Shown piece by piece: positions 24,346-32,672 of a stretch of DNA of 64,000 nucleotides. The translations under genes and the position numbers were made by a program. The notes beneath the pieces were generated by a model. That model saw nothing but the letters and a program-made list of their open reading frames with translations. It ran no database searches and was not told the origin of the DNA. The first letter of the stretch is position 1. Each line of letters opens with the position of its first letter. The stretch comes from JAAYUD01 sp963676865 (GTDB lineage: Bacteria > Bacteroidota > Bacteroidia > Bacteroidales > Bacteroidaceae), in assembly GCA_963676865.2 (NCBI GenBank), contig CAXXSS010000001.1, positions 2,046,001-2,110,000 on the forward strand, in the 5' to 3' direction.

Positions 24346-24470
24346 CTTTCAGTAGAATCTTTCCTTTCGATAATTCATATTTATCTTGTACGATAAATAA
24401 GTTGTTGAGGTTGATTGTCATTTGCTGAATTTATAAGATGGATATAAGCATGTATTGGTTTGTATTCGCT
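24346..24470 (-). repeat. 125-bp downstream flank shared with 47707-47830
   Basis: The sequence following the small CxxC gene (TTTCAGTAGAATCTTTC... through TGTATTGGTTTGTATTCGC) recurs at 47707-47830 next to a decayed copy of the same gene. It contains the hairpin ATTTATC/GATAAAT, probably the gene's terminator. Gene and terminator were therefore duplicated together. Confidence 0.8.
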
Positions 24471-24472
24471 CC

Positions 24473-24727
24473 TCAATAGCATATTTTGCAAGCCCTTCTA
24501 CCCATATCCTGTGCCGATTTCAGGCTCACGGTTCTTACATCAGCCGAACATCTATTCAGCCCACGGCATGAGGGGCTGGAATGATACACTTTAGCGTATG
24601 GACCGGTACAAATATAGACCATCGTTGTGTGTGCGTGATGATGTGCTCGCACATGATGTTTGGGGGCATATGGAGCGCATAGTATAGGCAGGCATGCAAG
24701 TGAAAGTAGTAATACGAATTTCTTCAT
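24473..24727 (-). CDS. small secreted cysteine- and histidine-rich protein
   Basis: Protein of 84 residues from ATG 24727, with a signal peptide (MKKFVLLLSLACLPILCAPY), a His-rich linker (KHHVRAHHHAHTT), and a compact C-terminal part starting MVYICTGPYAKVYHSSPSC and ending RRACKICY. It has Cys pairs that could bind metal or form disulfides. This C-terminal pattern recurs in short Bacteroides secreted proteins of unknown function; I do not know a formal family name. Four decayed copies of the same coding region lie in this window (22156, 25402, 30171, 47827), so the gene or its carrier DNA has duplicated repeatedly. A longer ORF from 24778 exists but lacks a signal peptide at its start. Confidence 0.75.
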   Translation of the reverse strand: MKKFVLLLSLACLPILCAPYAPKHHVRAHHHAHTTMVYICTGPYAKVYHSSPSCRGLNRCSADVRTVSLKSAQDMGRRACKICY

Positions 24728-24832
24728 TACTTGGCTTGTTTGAAATATTCTGTAAATATAATGGAATAATGAATACATTGTAACAAAGAGAACCTTTAAT
24801 TGTAAATAGCGTCTGGAAAAAGTTGTTTGATG

Positions 24833-24866
24833 TTTGTCTTGTTTTGATGAATAATCTATATCTTTG
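24833..24866 (+). promoter_or_regulatory. promoter of the NTF2-like gene
   Basis: The -33 TTTG at 24833-24836 and -7 TATCTTTG at 24859-24866 are separated by 22 bp. The start codon is 25 bp downstream. Confidence 0.6.
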
Positions 24867-24891
24867 CAAAAAGACGTTATAAAAATTGAAG

Positions 24892-25254
24892 ATGATGAAA
24901 CCTAAAGAAGTTCTAGAACGCTGGATAAACTTATTTAATGAAGGAAATGCAAAGGGTATTTCTGAATTGTATCACGAAGATGCCGTGAATCATCAGGTGG
25001 CAAATGATTCTGTAAAGGGTAGGACGGCTATTTATGGAATGTTCAAATCTGAATTTGAAACAGCCGAAATGGTCTGTATTCCAGAAAATATTTTTGAAGA
25101 TGGAGAATGGGCCATATTGGAATGGAAAGATCCATTGGGACTAAGAGGTTGTGGATTCTTTCGTATTGTAAACGATAAAATATTTTTTCAACGTGGCTAC
25201 TGGGACAAACTTTCTTTTTTAAGACAACACAAACTACCTTTGCCTATCGAATAA
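24892..25254 (+). CDS. NTF2-like/SnoaL-like family protein
   Basis: Small cytoplasmic protein of about 120 residues with the alpha+beta cone pattern of the NTF2 superfamily. The first helix is EVLERWINLFNEGNAKGISELY, followed by HEDAVNHQV, then GRTAIYGMFKSEF, and strands with WAILEWKDPLGLRGCGFF and FFQRGYWDKLSF. SnoaL-like polyketide cyclases and limonene-epoxide hydrolase relatives share this fold, but many members are uncharacterised and the substrate is unknown. ATG 24892 is used instead of the TTG at 24886. It is monocistronic with a clear promoter, and a pseudogene remnant follows it. Confidence 0.85.
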   Translation: MMKPKEVLERWINLFNEGNAKGISELYHEDAVNHQVANDSVKGRTAIYGMFKSEFETAEMVCIPENIFEDGEWAILEWKDPLGLRGCGFFRIVNDKIFFQRGYWDKLSFLRQHKLPLPIE

Positions 25255-25401
25255 TGATAACGGTATCTGCTTGTTTATTTTACACTGAAAAAATAAGGCA
25301 AAATACTGGATTACAAATCACAGAGTCAGTCGTTTAGAAATTTATAATCTAATACAGACATTTGGTTATAATATCGTTAAGCATTGTCATTTACTCCTCT
25401 G

Positions 25402-25515
25402 CTAATAGCAAATATTACAAGCCCCCTCTATTCCTATTTTGTGCCGATTCCAAAATCACGATTCTAACATCGATTTAATTCTCGACACGAGGAACTAGAA
25501 TAATACACTAATTCT
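25402..25515 (-). pseudogene. remnant of the small secreted CxxC protein gene
   Basis: On the minus strand, VYYSSSSCRELNRC matches VYHSSPSCRGLNRC of the intact gene, followed by in-frame stops. After a frameshift the end reads ACNICY-stop, matching ACKICY-stop. No start or signal peptide remains. Confidence 0.75.
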
Positions 25516-25530
25516 TGTTGCATAAGCATC

Positions 25531-26682
25531 TTACTTCTGGAAAGGCACTTCATGTTTCGAATTATAAATAGCCAATCCTTTTGGTGTCAGTAAATATTTT
25601 TGGTGAGGATGCCTGAGACTGTCGGGATAGAGCATCGCAATAAATCCTTCTCGGATGGCAGGTGACAGGTATTTCTCCATAAAGTTTTCACGATCTTTCA
25701 AGTTCATGGCTATTAGTAGCTCTTTGGTTGATAGCTGTTGACCGCCTATTATATGAATTAAACATAGAATGAAAGGTGAACTTGTCGGGTACTTGTCGGG
25801 CGTTTGTTGGGTACTTGTCGGGTGCTGCTCAGAGATCCATTCATCGGGTGCACTAATCATCATATACCTGTTTTTCAATTCATTGTTTTCGCCTATCATC
25901 AAGTTTCGGAAGAAACGGATTAGGAAGCTCATATCGGGCTCTATGCCCTTACTTATATTTCTATAGTTGGCACGAACCAATGCATTTCGGAAATACCATG
26001 AATTGTCGGCAAACAAATCATTGTTCACCTCGAATCCAATGCTGCGCAGATACTTGATAGAGAAAACTGCTGTGGCGCGGGTATTGCCTTCGCCAAATGG
26101 ATGAATCTGCCAAATGTCTGAGACGAACCGGGCTATGTGGCTGACCGTTTGGTCTATAGAAAGCCCTTTGTACGAGAATTCTTTCTCCTGTTTCAAATCG
26201 TACTCCAGAGCCCCTCGTAAGTCTTCTGCATTGACATACAATACCGTGTTGCCACGAAGCACCCATTCTTTTTTTGTGATGTCGTAATCGCGAATTTGCC
26301 CTGCAAATTTGAAGACACCGTCAAACAATCGGCGATGAATGGAGGTGAAGCCGGTGACCGAAAAGGCAAACGACTGTTCGTTTAAGATTCTTGCGATGTT
26401 AGCAGAAACCTTGTCCGCCTCTTCCGTTTCTTCATCTTCGGGAACTCGAGCAGTCTTCGATTGATAATATCCGTTGATGAGTTTCTTCACTTCGTCAATA
26501 CTGATATCTCCTTCAATATGCTTGCGTGCAGTATCTTTTAGATAGTCTGACGTTTGCAGACCATCTACGGCTTGCAGACCGATGGCGGTTTTCCAAGCAG
26601 AAGCCTTTTCTTTCTTGTCGGGTTCGACGCTACGGATGTATTCGTCAAAGTCGGGGACGCTATATTTCTTGTTGTCTGCCAT
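25531..26682 (-). CDS. Fic-family protein with VbhA-like N-terminal region
   Basis: Fic (filamentation induced by cAMP) enzymes usually transfer AMP to hydroxyl groups of target proteins. The 383-residue product has the catalytic motif HPFGEGNTR at 194-202, matching HPFxxGNxR, with the beta-hairpin flap ITKKEWVLRGNTVLYV upstream. The N-terminal about 75 residues (GLQAVDGLQTSDYLKDTARK, then EGDISIDEVKKLINGYYQ) resemble the VbhA antitoxin fold fused in cis; its inhibitory motif [S/T]xxxE[G/N] appears degenerate here (LQAVDG at 36-41). The C-terminal about 90 residues form a winged-helix-like segment ending with YLLTPKGLAIYNSK. A short low-complexity linker (SEQHPTSTQQTPDKYPTSSP) joins the two. 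Self-regulated AMPylation is expected. Confidence 0.9.
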   Translation of the reverse strand: MADNKKYSVPDFDEYIRSVEPDKKEKASAWKTAIGLQAVDGLQTSDYLKDTARKHIEGDISIDEVKKLINGYYQSKTARVPEDEETEEADKVSANIARILNEQSFAFSVTGFTSIHRRLFDGVFKFAGQIRDYDITKKEWVLRGNTVLYVNAEDLRGALEYDLKQEKEFSYKGLSIDQTVSHIARFVSDIWQIHPFGEGNTRATAVFSIKYLRSIGFEVNNDLFADNSWYFRNALVRANYRNISKGIEPDMSFLIRFFRNLMIGENNELKNRYMMISAPDEWISEQHPTSTQQTPDKYPTSSPFILCLIHIIGGQQLSTKELLIAMNLKDRENFMEKYLSPAIREGFIAMLYPDSLRHPHQKYLLTPKGLAIYNSKHEVPFQK

Positions 26683-27796
26683 ATCGGTTGTATTATTTCT
26701 TTTGTCTTCTTTGATTCTAACGAGTGGTGTCGCATTTTGTAACGCTCACTTGCCTTTTTTGTTTCTCCATCGTCAGTTTGATAGAGAAGTAATGTATTAA
26801 GTAATACGATATTCATAGATATAGCATTACATAATATATGATGCGAATTTATCAAAAAAAGACTAATAAAAAGAATATTATGGCAGAAATCAATTGCCTA
26901 AATGCTGAATGGCATAATTAAGTGGCTATATGATAGCTGTACGATACTACGTAAAAGGGTAATTGTAGCATGCTTATTTACTGATTATATCCTGATTGTC
27001 ATTATCAACAAGAGATTTCAAAAATACCGAACCCCAAAAGTCTCCGTGTTTAATTGAGTGTTTTTGAGGTATTCTACTGATGCTTCTTGTGATTAACATT
27101 TTTATCTTTACAATCTTATTTAGAAGCTGCGTTAAAGCTCAAACGGACTGATAGAAAAGAAAATTAGGGACTAAAGATAATACAAGGATAAAGGAAGTGC
27201 TATTTGTAGCGTAGAGAATAGCACTTCTTTTATCCGGATATCCAAAGAAAGGAACTATCCGGTTGATACGGAAATTTTTGCCAGTCGGAGTTAGTACGAA
27301 CACTATCGTAAACGGTTGATGACTTTCCATTAAAAAGGTACGGACAAAAAAGGTTAGCCTCCGTCATTTACGGTAATTAAGCATGTGATGTATATTCCGG
27401 AGCATATCTCCACACATAGAGAAAAGAATGTGATGATATCGTTGTATCGGAACCAAGCATAATGCTGCAATAGTCGAAAAGGTATAAATGCGGTTCACCG
27501 AATACTTATAAGGAAGGATGTTTTTAGCATTCTTTTTTTTGATTTTCAATATATTCTTAATAACTTGCCAGGGTTTATCTGTGAATTTAGTTGGGTTGTA
27601 TCTTATGTCTCTATTTTTATAATTCAAAAGAGCCTCTGATATGTGCAATAAATGAGGGGGATGTAATGGGGCTTCGATAGAAACAATGGATTGTATGATA
27701 ATGATAAAGGGGAGAAAACTTTTTGATTTTCTTCGGGGTATTAATGAGATTTGAAAGAAATATGATTGTTATTGATTATAAAAGAGAGATGATATA
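26683..27796. other. long intergenic region with a possible transposase remnant
   Basis: These 1.1 kb hold no complete gene. Two short minus-strand frames (27139-27330 and 27364-27648) exist; only the second has anything recognisable (see the pseudogene entry). The rest is AT-rich without repeats that I can support. Confidence 0.6.
27364..27612 (-). pseudogene. possible decayed IS5-type transposase N-terminus
   Basis: The frame contains YNPTKFTDKPWQVIKNIL followed by a Lys-rich stretch, which resembles the opening of IS5-family DDE transposases (FTDxxWxxIxxLL then KRK). The expected GCQWRMLP and DDE motifs do not follow in any frame I could read, so any element is badly decayed. The match could be chance. 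Confidence 0.3.
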
Positions 27797-30133
27797 ATGA
27801 GAAAGCTAATCGTTTTTTGCTTGCTTTTGCTAGCTGGGATAATACCTGTTCAGGCCGTGCTCAAAGAGAGGGATCTGACACAAACCATTTCGGTGCTGCG
27901 GGCCGAACTAGAGTCTTATCAACAGGAGATGCACATGCGTACGCTGATGACTGAGAAACGGCAGCAGGAGAGTAAAAAATTCCTTGTTCAGCGGTCGGAA
28001 GAAATAGACCAGATCACGCTGATGCTTTACTCTCAGAAGAGCGATTATATATTCGATTTGGCGTATGCGTGCCATGAAGCGACTGCCGCCTATGATGAGT
28101 TTTTCAATCGTAATAATCCGTTTGAACAGTTTCAAACCAGTGTACTGACAAGTATTCAGCAATATAACGGACTTATAGCTAGCTTGCAGCGTATTCCTCC
28201 TTTTGTTCTCAGAAGTAAAAAGGCACTTGACGACCGTCGGGCTTGTATCCTTCTGACTATGGACATTCGCAAAGAGCTTATAACGCATTTGGCTCAGCTC
28301 AAAGAATTTCAGCAGCAGCGCAATATGATGGGGCAGAAATTGATACAAATAAACAGCTATGCCCTCAAACGCTATAACGATATTCAGAAGAATGTGTTCG
28401 TGAATGGTGGAGACAGCTATTTTAAGATCCTGTCCAACATGCCCCGCTATTTCAAACAAGCACAGCGCAGTTTGTCCGATAAGTATTCCATAACCCCGAA
28501 AACCCATTCGGAATGGGGCGGCATGATTGTGGTCTATCTGTTCGTTGTCGTGCTGTTTTATCTTATTGTTTCGTCTCTGCTTTGCTATGTCGTGATACGC
28601 TGGATGATGCGTCGGCATTTCGACACGGAAGCATTGCGCAAAAAACGTCCTTATATCACCTTTGCGGCTTCGATGCTCACCTTTGCCGTTATATTGATGG
28701 CGCTGCGCTATTTGGTCATCACTCATAATTTCTTTATTATGGCTTCGCAATTGCTGGTGCAATATGCCTGGCTGGTGGGTATCATTTTGTTCTCTTTGCT
28801 GGTACGTTTCGATTCGAAACAGATCAATAGCGGTTTTCGCATCTATGTCCCTATTATCTTTACGGGCTTCGTTGTTATTGTGTTCCGTATCGTCTTTATT
28901 CCCAATGAGCTGGTCAACCTGCTTTTCCCTCCGCTTATGCTTATCGCCACTGTTTGGCAATGGTCCGCCGTACGTCGCCACAATAATAACATACGTCGCA
29001 GCGATTTCTTCTATACTTGGATATCATTACTTGCAATGGTTGTCTCTGTTGTGGTGTCATGGGCAGGGTATACGCTGTTGGGTGTGCAGATTCTGATTTG
29101 GTGGATCATGCTGCTCACTGCCATTCAGACAATCACTTGCGTATACGATCTATTGTCCATTTACGAGAATAAGAAGTTCAAGGGAAAACGTGATATATCG
29201 CGCACTTGGTTTTACGATTTGATCTGTAGGGTTATCGTACCGGTATTTGCCGTGTATGCTTTGATGATCAGTATTTATTGGGCGGCCAGCGTATTCGAAC
29301 TGACGGAATGGTGCAGTACCATTTTTGGCTATAACTTTGTGGATATAGACAATGTGGCTCAGATATCGTTTGAGAAACTGTCGTTGGCGGTGGCTTTGTT
29401 TTTCGTCGTTAAATACGTTGTCTATGCCGGCAAAGCGTTGTATTATAAAGCCCATAAGTTTAAGAATGGCGATAAGCAGGTATCTGCCATCGGCTTGAAT
29501 ATCGCTACGATTGTTGTTTGGTTCTTTTACATCATGGTGGCAATGATCATCTTGAAGATAAATCGTAGCGGATTGGTGGTCGCTATCGGCGGTATGTCGA
29601 CAGGTATTGGCTTTGCATTGAAAGACACGATAGAGAATTTGTTTTATGGCATCTCCTTGATGACGGGCCGTCTGAATGTAGGCGATATTATTGAATGCGA
29701 CGGCGTACGGGGTAAGGTGATTGATATTACTTATCAGTCTACTCTGATAGAACCGGTGGACGGTTCGGTTATCGCTTTCCTCAATAGCCAGCTGTTTCAG
29801 AAAAACTTCAAGAATCTGACCCGTAATCATGGATACGAGATGGTCTCTGTTCCGGTAGGGGTGGCCTATGGTACCAATGTGAAACAGGCCCGCCAGTTGG
29901 TGCTCGATCGTCTGGATACGCTCGATTGCTTCAATAAAGAACGGAAGCCCAACATCTTGTTTAATGACTTTGGCGATAACAGCATAGAACTCGTGCTATC
30001 TGTTTGGGTACCTGTTGCTGCCAAGGCGGCGGCCGTGTCGAAGATCAAAGAAAATATTTATGATGTATTTAATGAAAACGGTATAGAAATGCCGTTCCCA
30101 CAACGGGATGTCTATGTGCATGGGATGAACTGA
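27797..30133 (+). CDS. MscS-family mechanosensitive ion channel protein
   Basis: Large MscS-type channel of 778 residues in the inner membrane. It has a signal peptide (about 1-20, ending VQA), a periplasmic coiled-coil-rich domain (about 20-245), and about ten hydrophobic segments between 250 and 590. The pore helix and MscS core follow: GGMSTGIGFALKDTIENLFY, then MTGRLNVGDIIECDGVRGKV and the cytoplasmic vestibule with VSVPVGVAYGTNVKQARQLV. Such long members (like E. coli MscK or MscM) open on hypo-osmotic stress to release solutes. The gene is monocistronic by position, with a divergent acyltransferase following in the opposite orientation. Confidence 0.95.
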   Translation: MRKLIVFCLLLLAGIIPVQAVLKERDLTQTISVLRAELESYQQEMHMRTLMTEKRQQESKKFLVQRSEEIDQITLMLYSQKSDYIFDLAYACHEATAAYDEFFNRNNPFEQFQTSVLTSIQQYNGLIASLQRIPPFVLRSKKALDDRRACILLTMDIRKELITHLAQLKEFQQQRNMMGQKLIQINSYALKRYNDIQKNVFVNGGDSYFKILSNMPRYFKQAQRSLSDKYSITPKTHSEWGGMIVVYLFVVVLFYLIVSSLLCYVVIRWMMRRHFDTEALRKKRPYITFAASMLTFAVILMALRYLVITHNFFIMASQLLVQYAWLVGIILFSLLVRFDSKQINSGFRIYVPIIFTGFVVIVFRIVFIPNELVNLLFPPLMLIATVWQWSAVRRHNNNIRRSDFFYTWISLLAMVVSVVVSWAGYTLLGVQILIWWIMLLTAIQTITCVYDLLSIYENKKFKGKRDISRTWFYDLICRVIVPVFAVYALMISIYWAASVFELTEWCSTIFGYNFVDIDNVAQISFEKLSLAVALFFVVKYVVYAGKALYYKAHKFKNGDKQVSAIGLNIATIVVWFFYIMVAMIILKINRSGLVVAIGGMSTGIGFALKDTIENLFYGISLMTGRLNVGDIIECDGVRGKVIDITYQSTLIEPVDGSVIAFLNSQLFQKNFKNLTRNHGYEMVSVPVGVAYGTNVKQARQLVLDRLDTLDCFNKERKPNILFNDFGDNSIELVLSVWVPVAAKAAAVSKIKENIYDVFNENGIEMPFPQRDVYVHGMN

Positions 30134-30170
30134 CCTTGCAATAGATGCTATCGGGTTGTGTTATCGTCCA

Positions 30171-30215
30171 AATATCTATTCCGTCCTCGGCATGAGGGAA
30201 TGGAATGATACTTGA
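30171..30215 (-). pseudogene. short remnant of the small secreted CxxC protein gene
   Basis: The minus-strand reading KYHSIPSCRGRNRY matches KVYHSSPSCRGLNRC of the intact gene at 24473-24727. Only this about 45-bp core can be followed. Confidence 0.55.
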
Positions 30216-30256
30216 AGTAACAGTATACTATTACGAGCAAAAGTCGCTTTTTCTAT

Positions 30257-31423
30257 TCATTTATGCGCAGCTGATTTTTTCAGAAAGCGCTTGGTCAACC
30301 ATTTGCGTATCGGCTCATCGTATAGCTTTAGGCAGATGTAAGCCAGTAGCATGTTGACTATAATCAGGCATAGTGCGACTAGCCACGTCTCTCCGAACGT
30401 GTAGTATCGGTTCTTGATGAGCCAGGCATAAAACAGGTAGTAAAGAGGATAATGGATGATGTAAACGGGATATGAAATATCGCCAAGGAACTTGCATATA
30501 CCCGATGAGAGCCGGTCGGTGGTGCTACCGGATGCGCCAAGCCATATCAAAAAGGGGAAGATGATGGCAATACAGAACATTTCGAAAAGTCCGTTGTAGC
30601 ATATCGGAGTAACTCCTGGAATAAACGGTACAAAAAACAGCAACAGCAGGGCCAGCGTGCAAATCCAAAAGGCACCGTGGATTGGCAGCGGCTTGAAGTT
30701 GCGACGCACCAACATACCCAAAGTGAAAGGGAATAGCATACGAAGCAGGCCTCCAACGAAATTTACTCCATCGAGTTTCCATCCCACACCTAAACATCCA
30801 TACCCCGAATAATCTGTCAAAACAAAAGCTCCCAGTAGTGCGCCCAGGCAAATGACCAGAGCTCTTAATGTCTTGGTGGAGAGGCGATGGATGAAGAGCG
30901 CATACAGGATGTTGCCGATATACTCAAAAAATAATGACCATGCCGGACCATTGAGTGGGAACATCTCTCCATTTCCACGTACCTCGTAAATAGAACCCGA
31001 TGTGGCTGGAATGAAAAACATGGTGCAGAGCAAGGCTATCATTACCGCCGAAGTAGCTACGTGGGTACCATCCCACCGCACGGCACCCTGCATGAAGAAA
31101 GTAACAACTCCGAACACAGCACCCATCATCACCATGGGGTGCAGACGGATGAATCGGCGCTTGAAGAAACTTTGCAAAGTCATCGTGCCTCGCATACGGT
31201 CATCGTAGGCATAACTGATAACAAAGCCCGATAGGATAAAAAAGAAATCAACCGCCAGATAACCGTGATTGATGTTCTCGATAATCGGTCGGTTACCGGC
31301 AAACTGATACCCTTCGAACACATGGTACCAAAGTACCAATAGGGCGGCAACTCCCCTCAATCCATCTAGGAGATCGTAATGAGGCTTTGTGTCTCTGTAT
31401 GCTGCCGAAGATAACTGTTGCAT
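30257..31423 (-). CDS. acyltransferase 3 (OafA/YrhL-type) membrane protein
   Basis: Integral membrane O-acyltransferase of 388 residues with about ten hydrophobic segments. The hallmark motifs are YDLLDGLRGVAALLVLWYHV near residues 18-37, where the Arg and the His of WYHV are conserved, and GYLAVDFFFILSGFVISYAY near 53-72, the family signature. Members add acetyl or succinyl groups to surface polysaccharides, lipids or other exported compounds. No sugar gene cluster adjoins it, so the acceptor is unknown. A -7 box lies about 270 bp upstream (31693), leaving a long leader. Confidence 0.93.
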   Translation of the reverse strand: MQQLSSAAYRDTKPHYDLLDGLRGVAALLVLWYHVFEGYQFAGNRPIIENINHGYLAVDFFFILSGFVISYAYDDRMRGTMTLQSFFKRRFIRLHPMVMMGAVFGVVTFFMQGAVRWDGTHVATSAVMIALLCTMFFIPATSGSIYEVRGNGEMFPLNGPAWSLFFEYIGNILYALFIHRLSTKTLRALVICLGALLGAFVLTDYSGYGCLGVGWKLDGVNFVGGLLRMLFPFTLGMLVRRNFKPLPIHGAFWICTLALLLLFFVPFIPGVTPICYNGLFEMFCIAIIFPFLIWLGASGSTTDRLSSGICKFLGDISYPVYIIHYPLYYLFYAWLIKNRYYTFGETWLVALCLIIVNMLLAYICLKLYDEPIRKWLTKRFLKKSAAHK

Positions 31424-31692
31424 GCTAATTTAATATGATTTTAGGTATATAAAATAAAAGCGCCAGTGTTGTGTCATGTCACTTCCTTTCTAATGGAGTG
31501 CATATATATTGTTGTAGGTACTTTCTTGGAGTTGCTTTGAGAGTATCTCTTTTTCTGTGACTCATTGGCGTTATCTAATAGCGTCCGCAATGAGTATAGA
31601 CAAGTCGACATTGGGCTGTCTGTATGCTCTATTTGATAGTAGATTCGGTTCTAATGACTCCATGTTAATACTCTATTAATTGATGTCTATTG

Positions 31693-31700
31693 CAAAGGTA
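31693..31700 (-). promoter_or_regulatory. possible -7 box for the acyltransferase gene
   Basis: The minus strand reads TACCTTTG (TAnnTTTG), 270 bp upstream of ATG 31423. Confidence 0.4.
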
Positions 31701-31891
31701 GTCTAAATTTTCTTATTTCGGCTGAGCTCCTATTGTCTTTTTTATATTGAACTATTGTGATAAAGGACATCGCCGAAAAGATGAACGTACAGCAATAGCA
31801 TTTGTTATCGCTTGTTTTGGCTATCACATTGTCATGTCAGCCAGAGTACATTGCTTGGATATCTTGCGATGTAATAGATGCTAATTTGCTC

Positions 31892-32043
31892 TTTAGAATA
31901 TTTTTCTATACACTACGAGAATAGCGAAATGTTGTAGAATAGAAATAAAGAATATGTGGCGTTACTAGATTTATTTTCCATTTTTAATATTATAGTTCTT
32001 TACTATTTTCTAAATATATACCTTTGTGGCAGAAATTAATTCT
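31892..32043 (+). promoter_or_regulatory. promoter module shared with 62366-62514, copy 1
   Basis: It begins with TTAGAATATTTTTCTATACACT (in part 31892-31914) and ends with TTCTAAATATATACCTTTG and AGAAATTAATTCT. The -7 box TACCTTTG is at 32019-32026, exactly 127 bp from the module start, as in the second copy. A hairpin TTGCCGGC/GCCGGCAA follows at 32063-32088. The next gene is a TonB-dependent receptor 630 bp downstream. Confidence 0.7.
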
Positions 32044-32062
32044 ATCAATGATGCTTTCGTCT

Positions 32063-32088
32063 TTGCCGGCAATATAGTGAGCCGGCAA
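32063..32088 (+). terminator. leader hairpin after the shared promoter module
   Basis: TTGCCGGC (32063-32070) pairs with GCCGGCAA (32081-32088) across a 10-nt loop, about 35 nt after the expected start site. It could be an early terminator or leader structure. The following about 480 bases are AT-rich and hold no gene. Confidence 0.5.
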
Positions 32089-32566
32089 TGAAATGAATAA
32101 GTTTTATCACAAGCTCGATAGAAAACATTTCGGTGAAGGTTCTTTTGACAGATTATTGTTTAGTATTGGCAACTGATGAAATAAACATTAGGCACTATAT
32201 TTAAAACCGTCTATGTAAGATACAATACGATTATCAAAGTTGGTATACTCCTTAATCAAGAAGACTGAATTTTGCAATTACATACTTTGTGCTGATGAAT
32301 ATGGTATAGAATGGTAGCGATAAACGAAAAGAGTACTTTTAATGTTTTAATGTATATATTTATGGAAATAAAGGCATGGGAATGAATATACTTTTGGTTT
32401 GTATGCGTAAACAGTCTTAAATTGATACTTTTATCGTAAAAATAGTAATAAAGTAGATAAAATAATACTTATATGGGTGTTTTTGTGTAATTTTGTGTAT
32501 TGTTAATAAGGCGCGAATAGTTTTATTTTACCATGCTCTTGTTATATAAATACCTAAATATGGGTA

Positions 32567-32597
32567 TTTGACATTAGTGCATGAAGCAGTACTTTTG
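32567..32597 (+). promoter_or_regulatory. promoter of the TonB receptor/peptidase operon
   Basis: The -33 TTTG (32567-32570) and -7 TACTTTTG (32590-32597) are separated by 19 bp, a textbook Bacteroides promoter. It ends 75 bp before ATG 32673. Confidence 0.75.
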
Positions 32598-32672
32598 CTG
32601 TAGATTATATAAAGTATTAATAAGGAAGTTAATTTATATTGGGATAATAAAATCACAAACAAATATATAAAA

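Noticed and set aside
27139..27330. 63-codon minus-strand ORF
   Set aside because: No domain and no start signals; at most part of a decayed element.
27908..28981. 357-codon ORF antisense to the MscS-type channel gene
   Set aside because: It is the shadow of a well-supported gene: low-complexity His/Arg/Gln-rich translation, no promoter and no recognisable domain.
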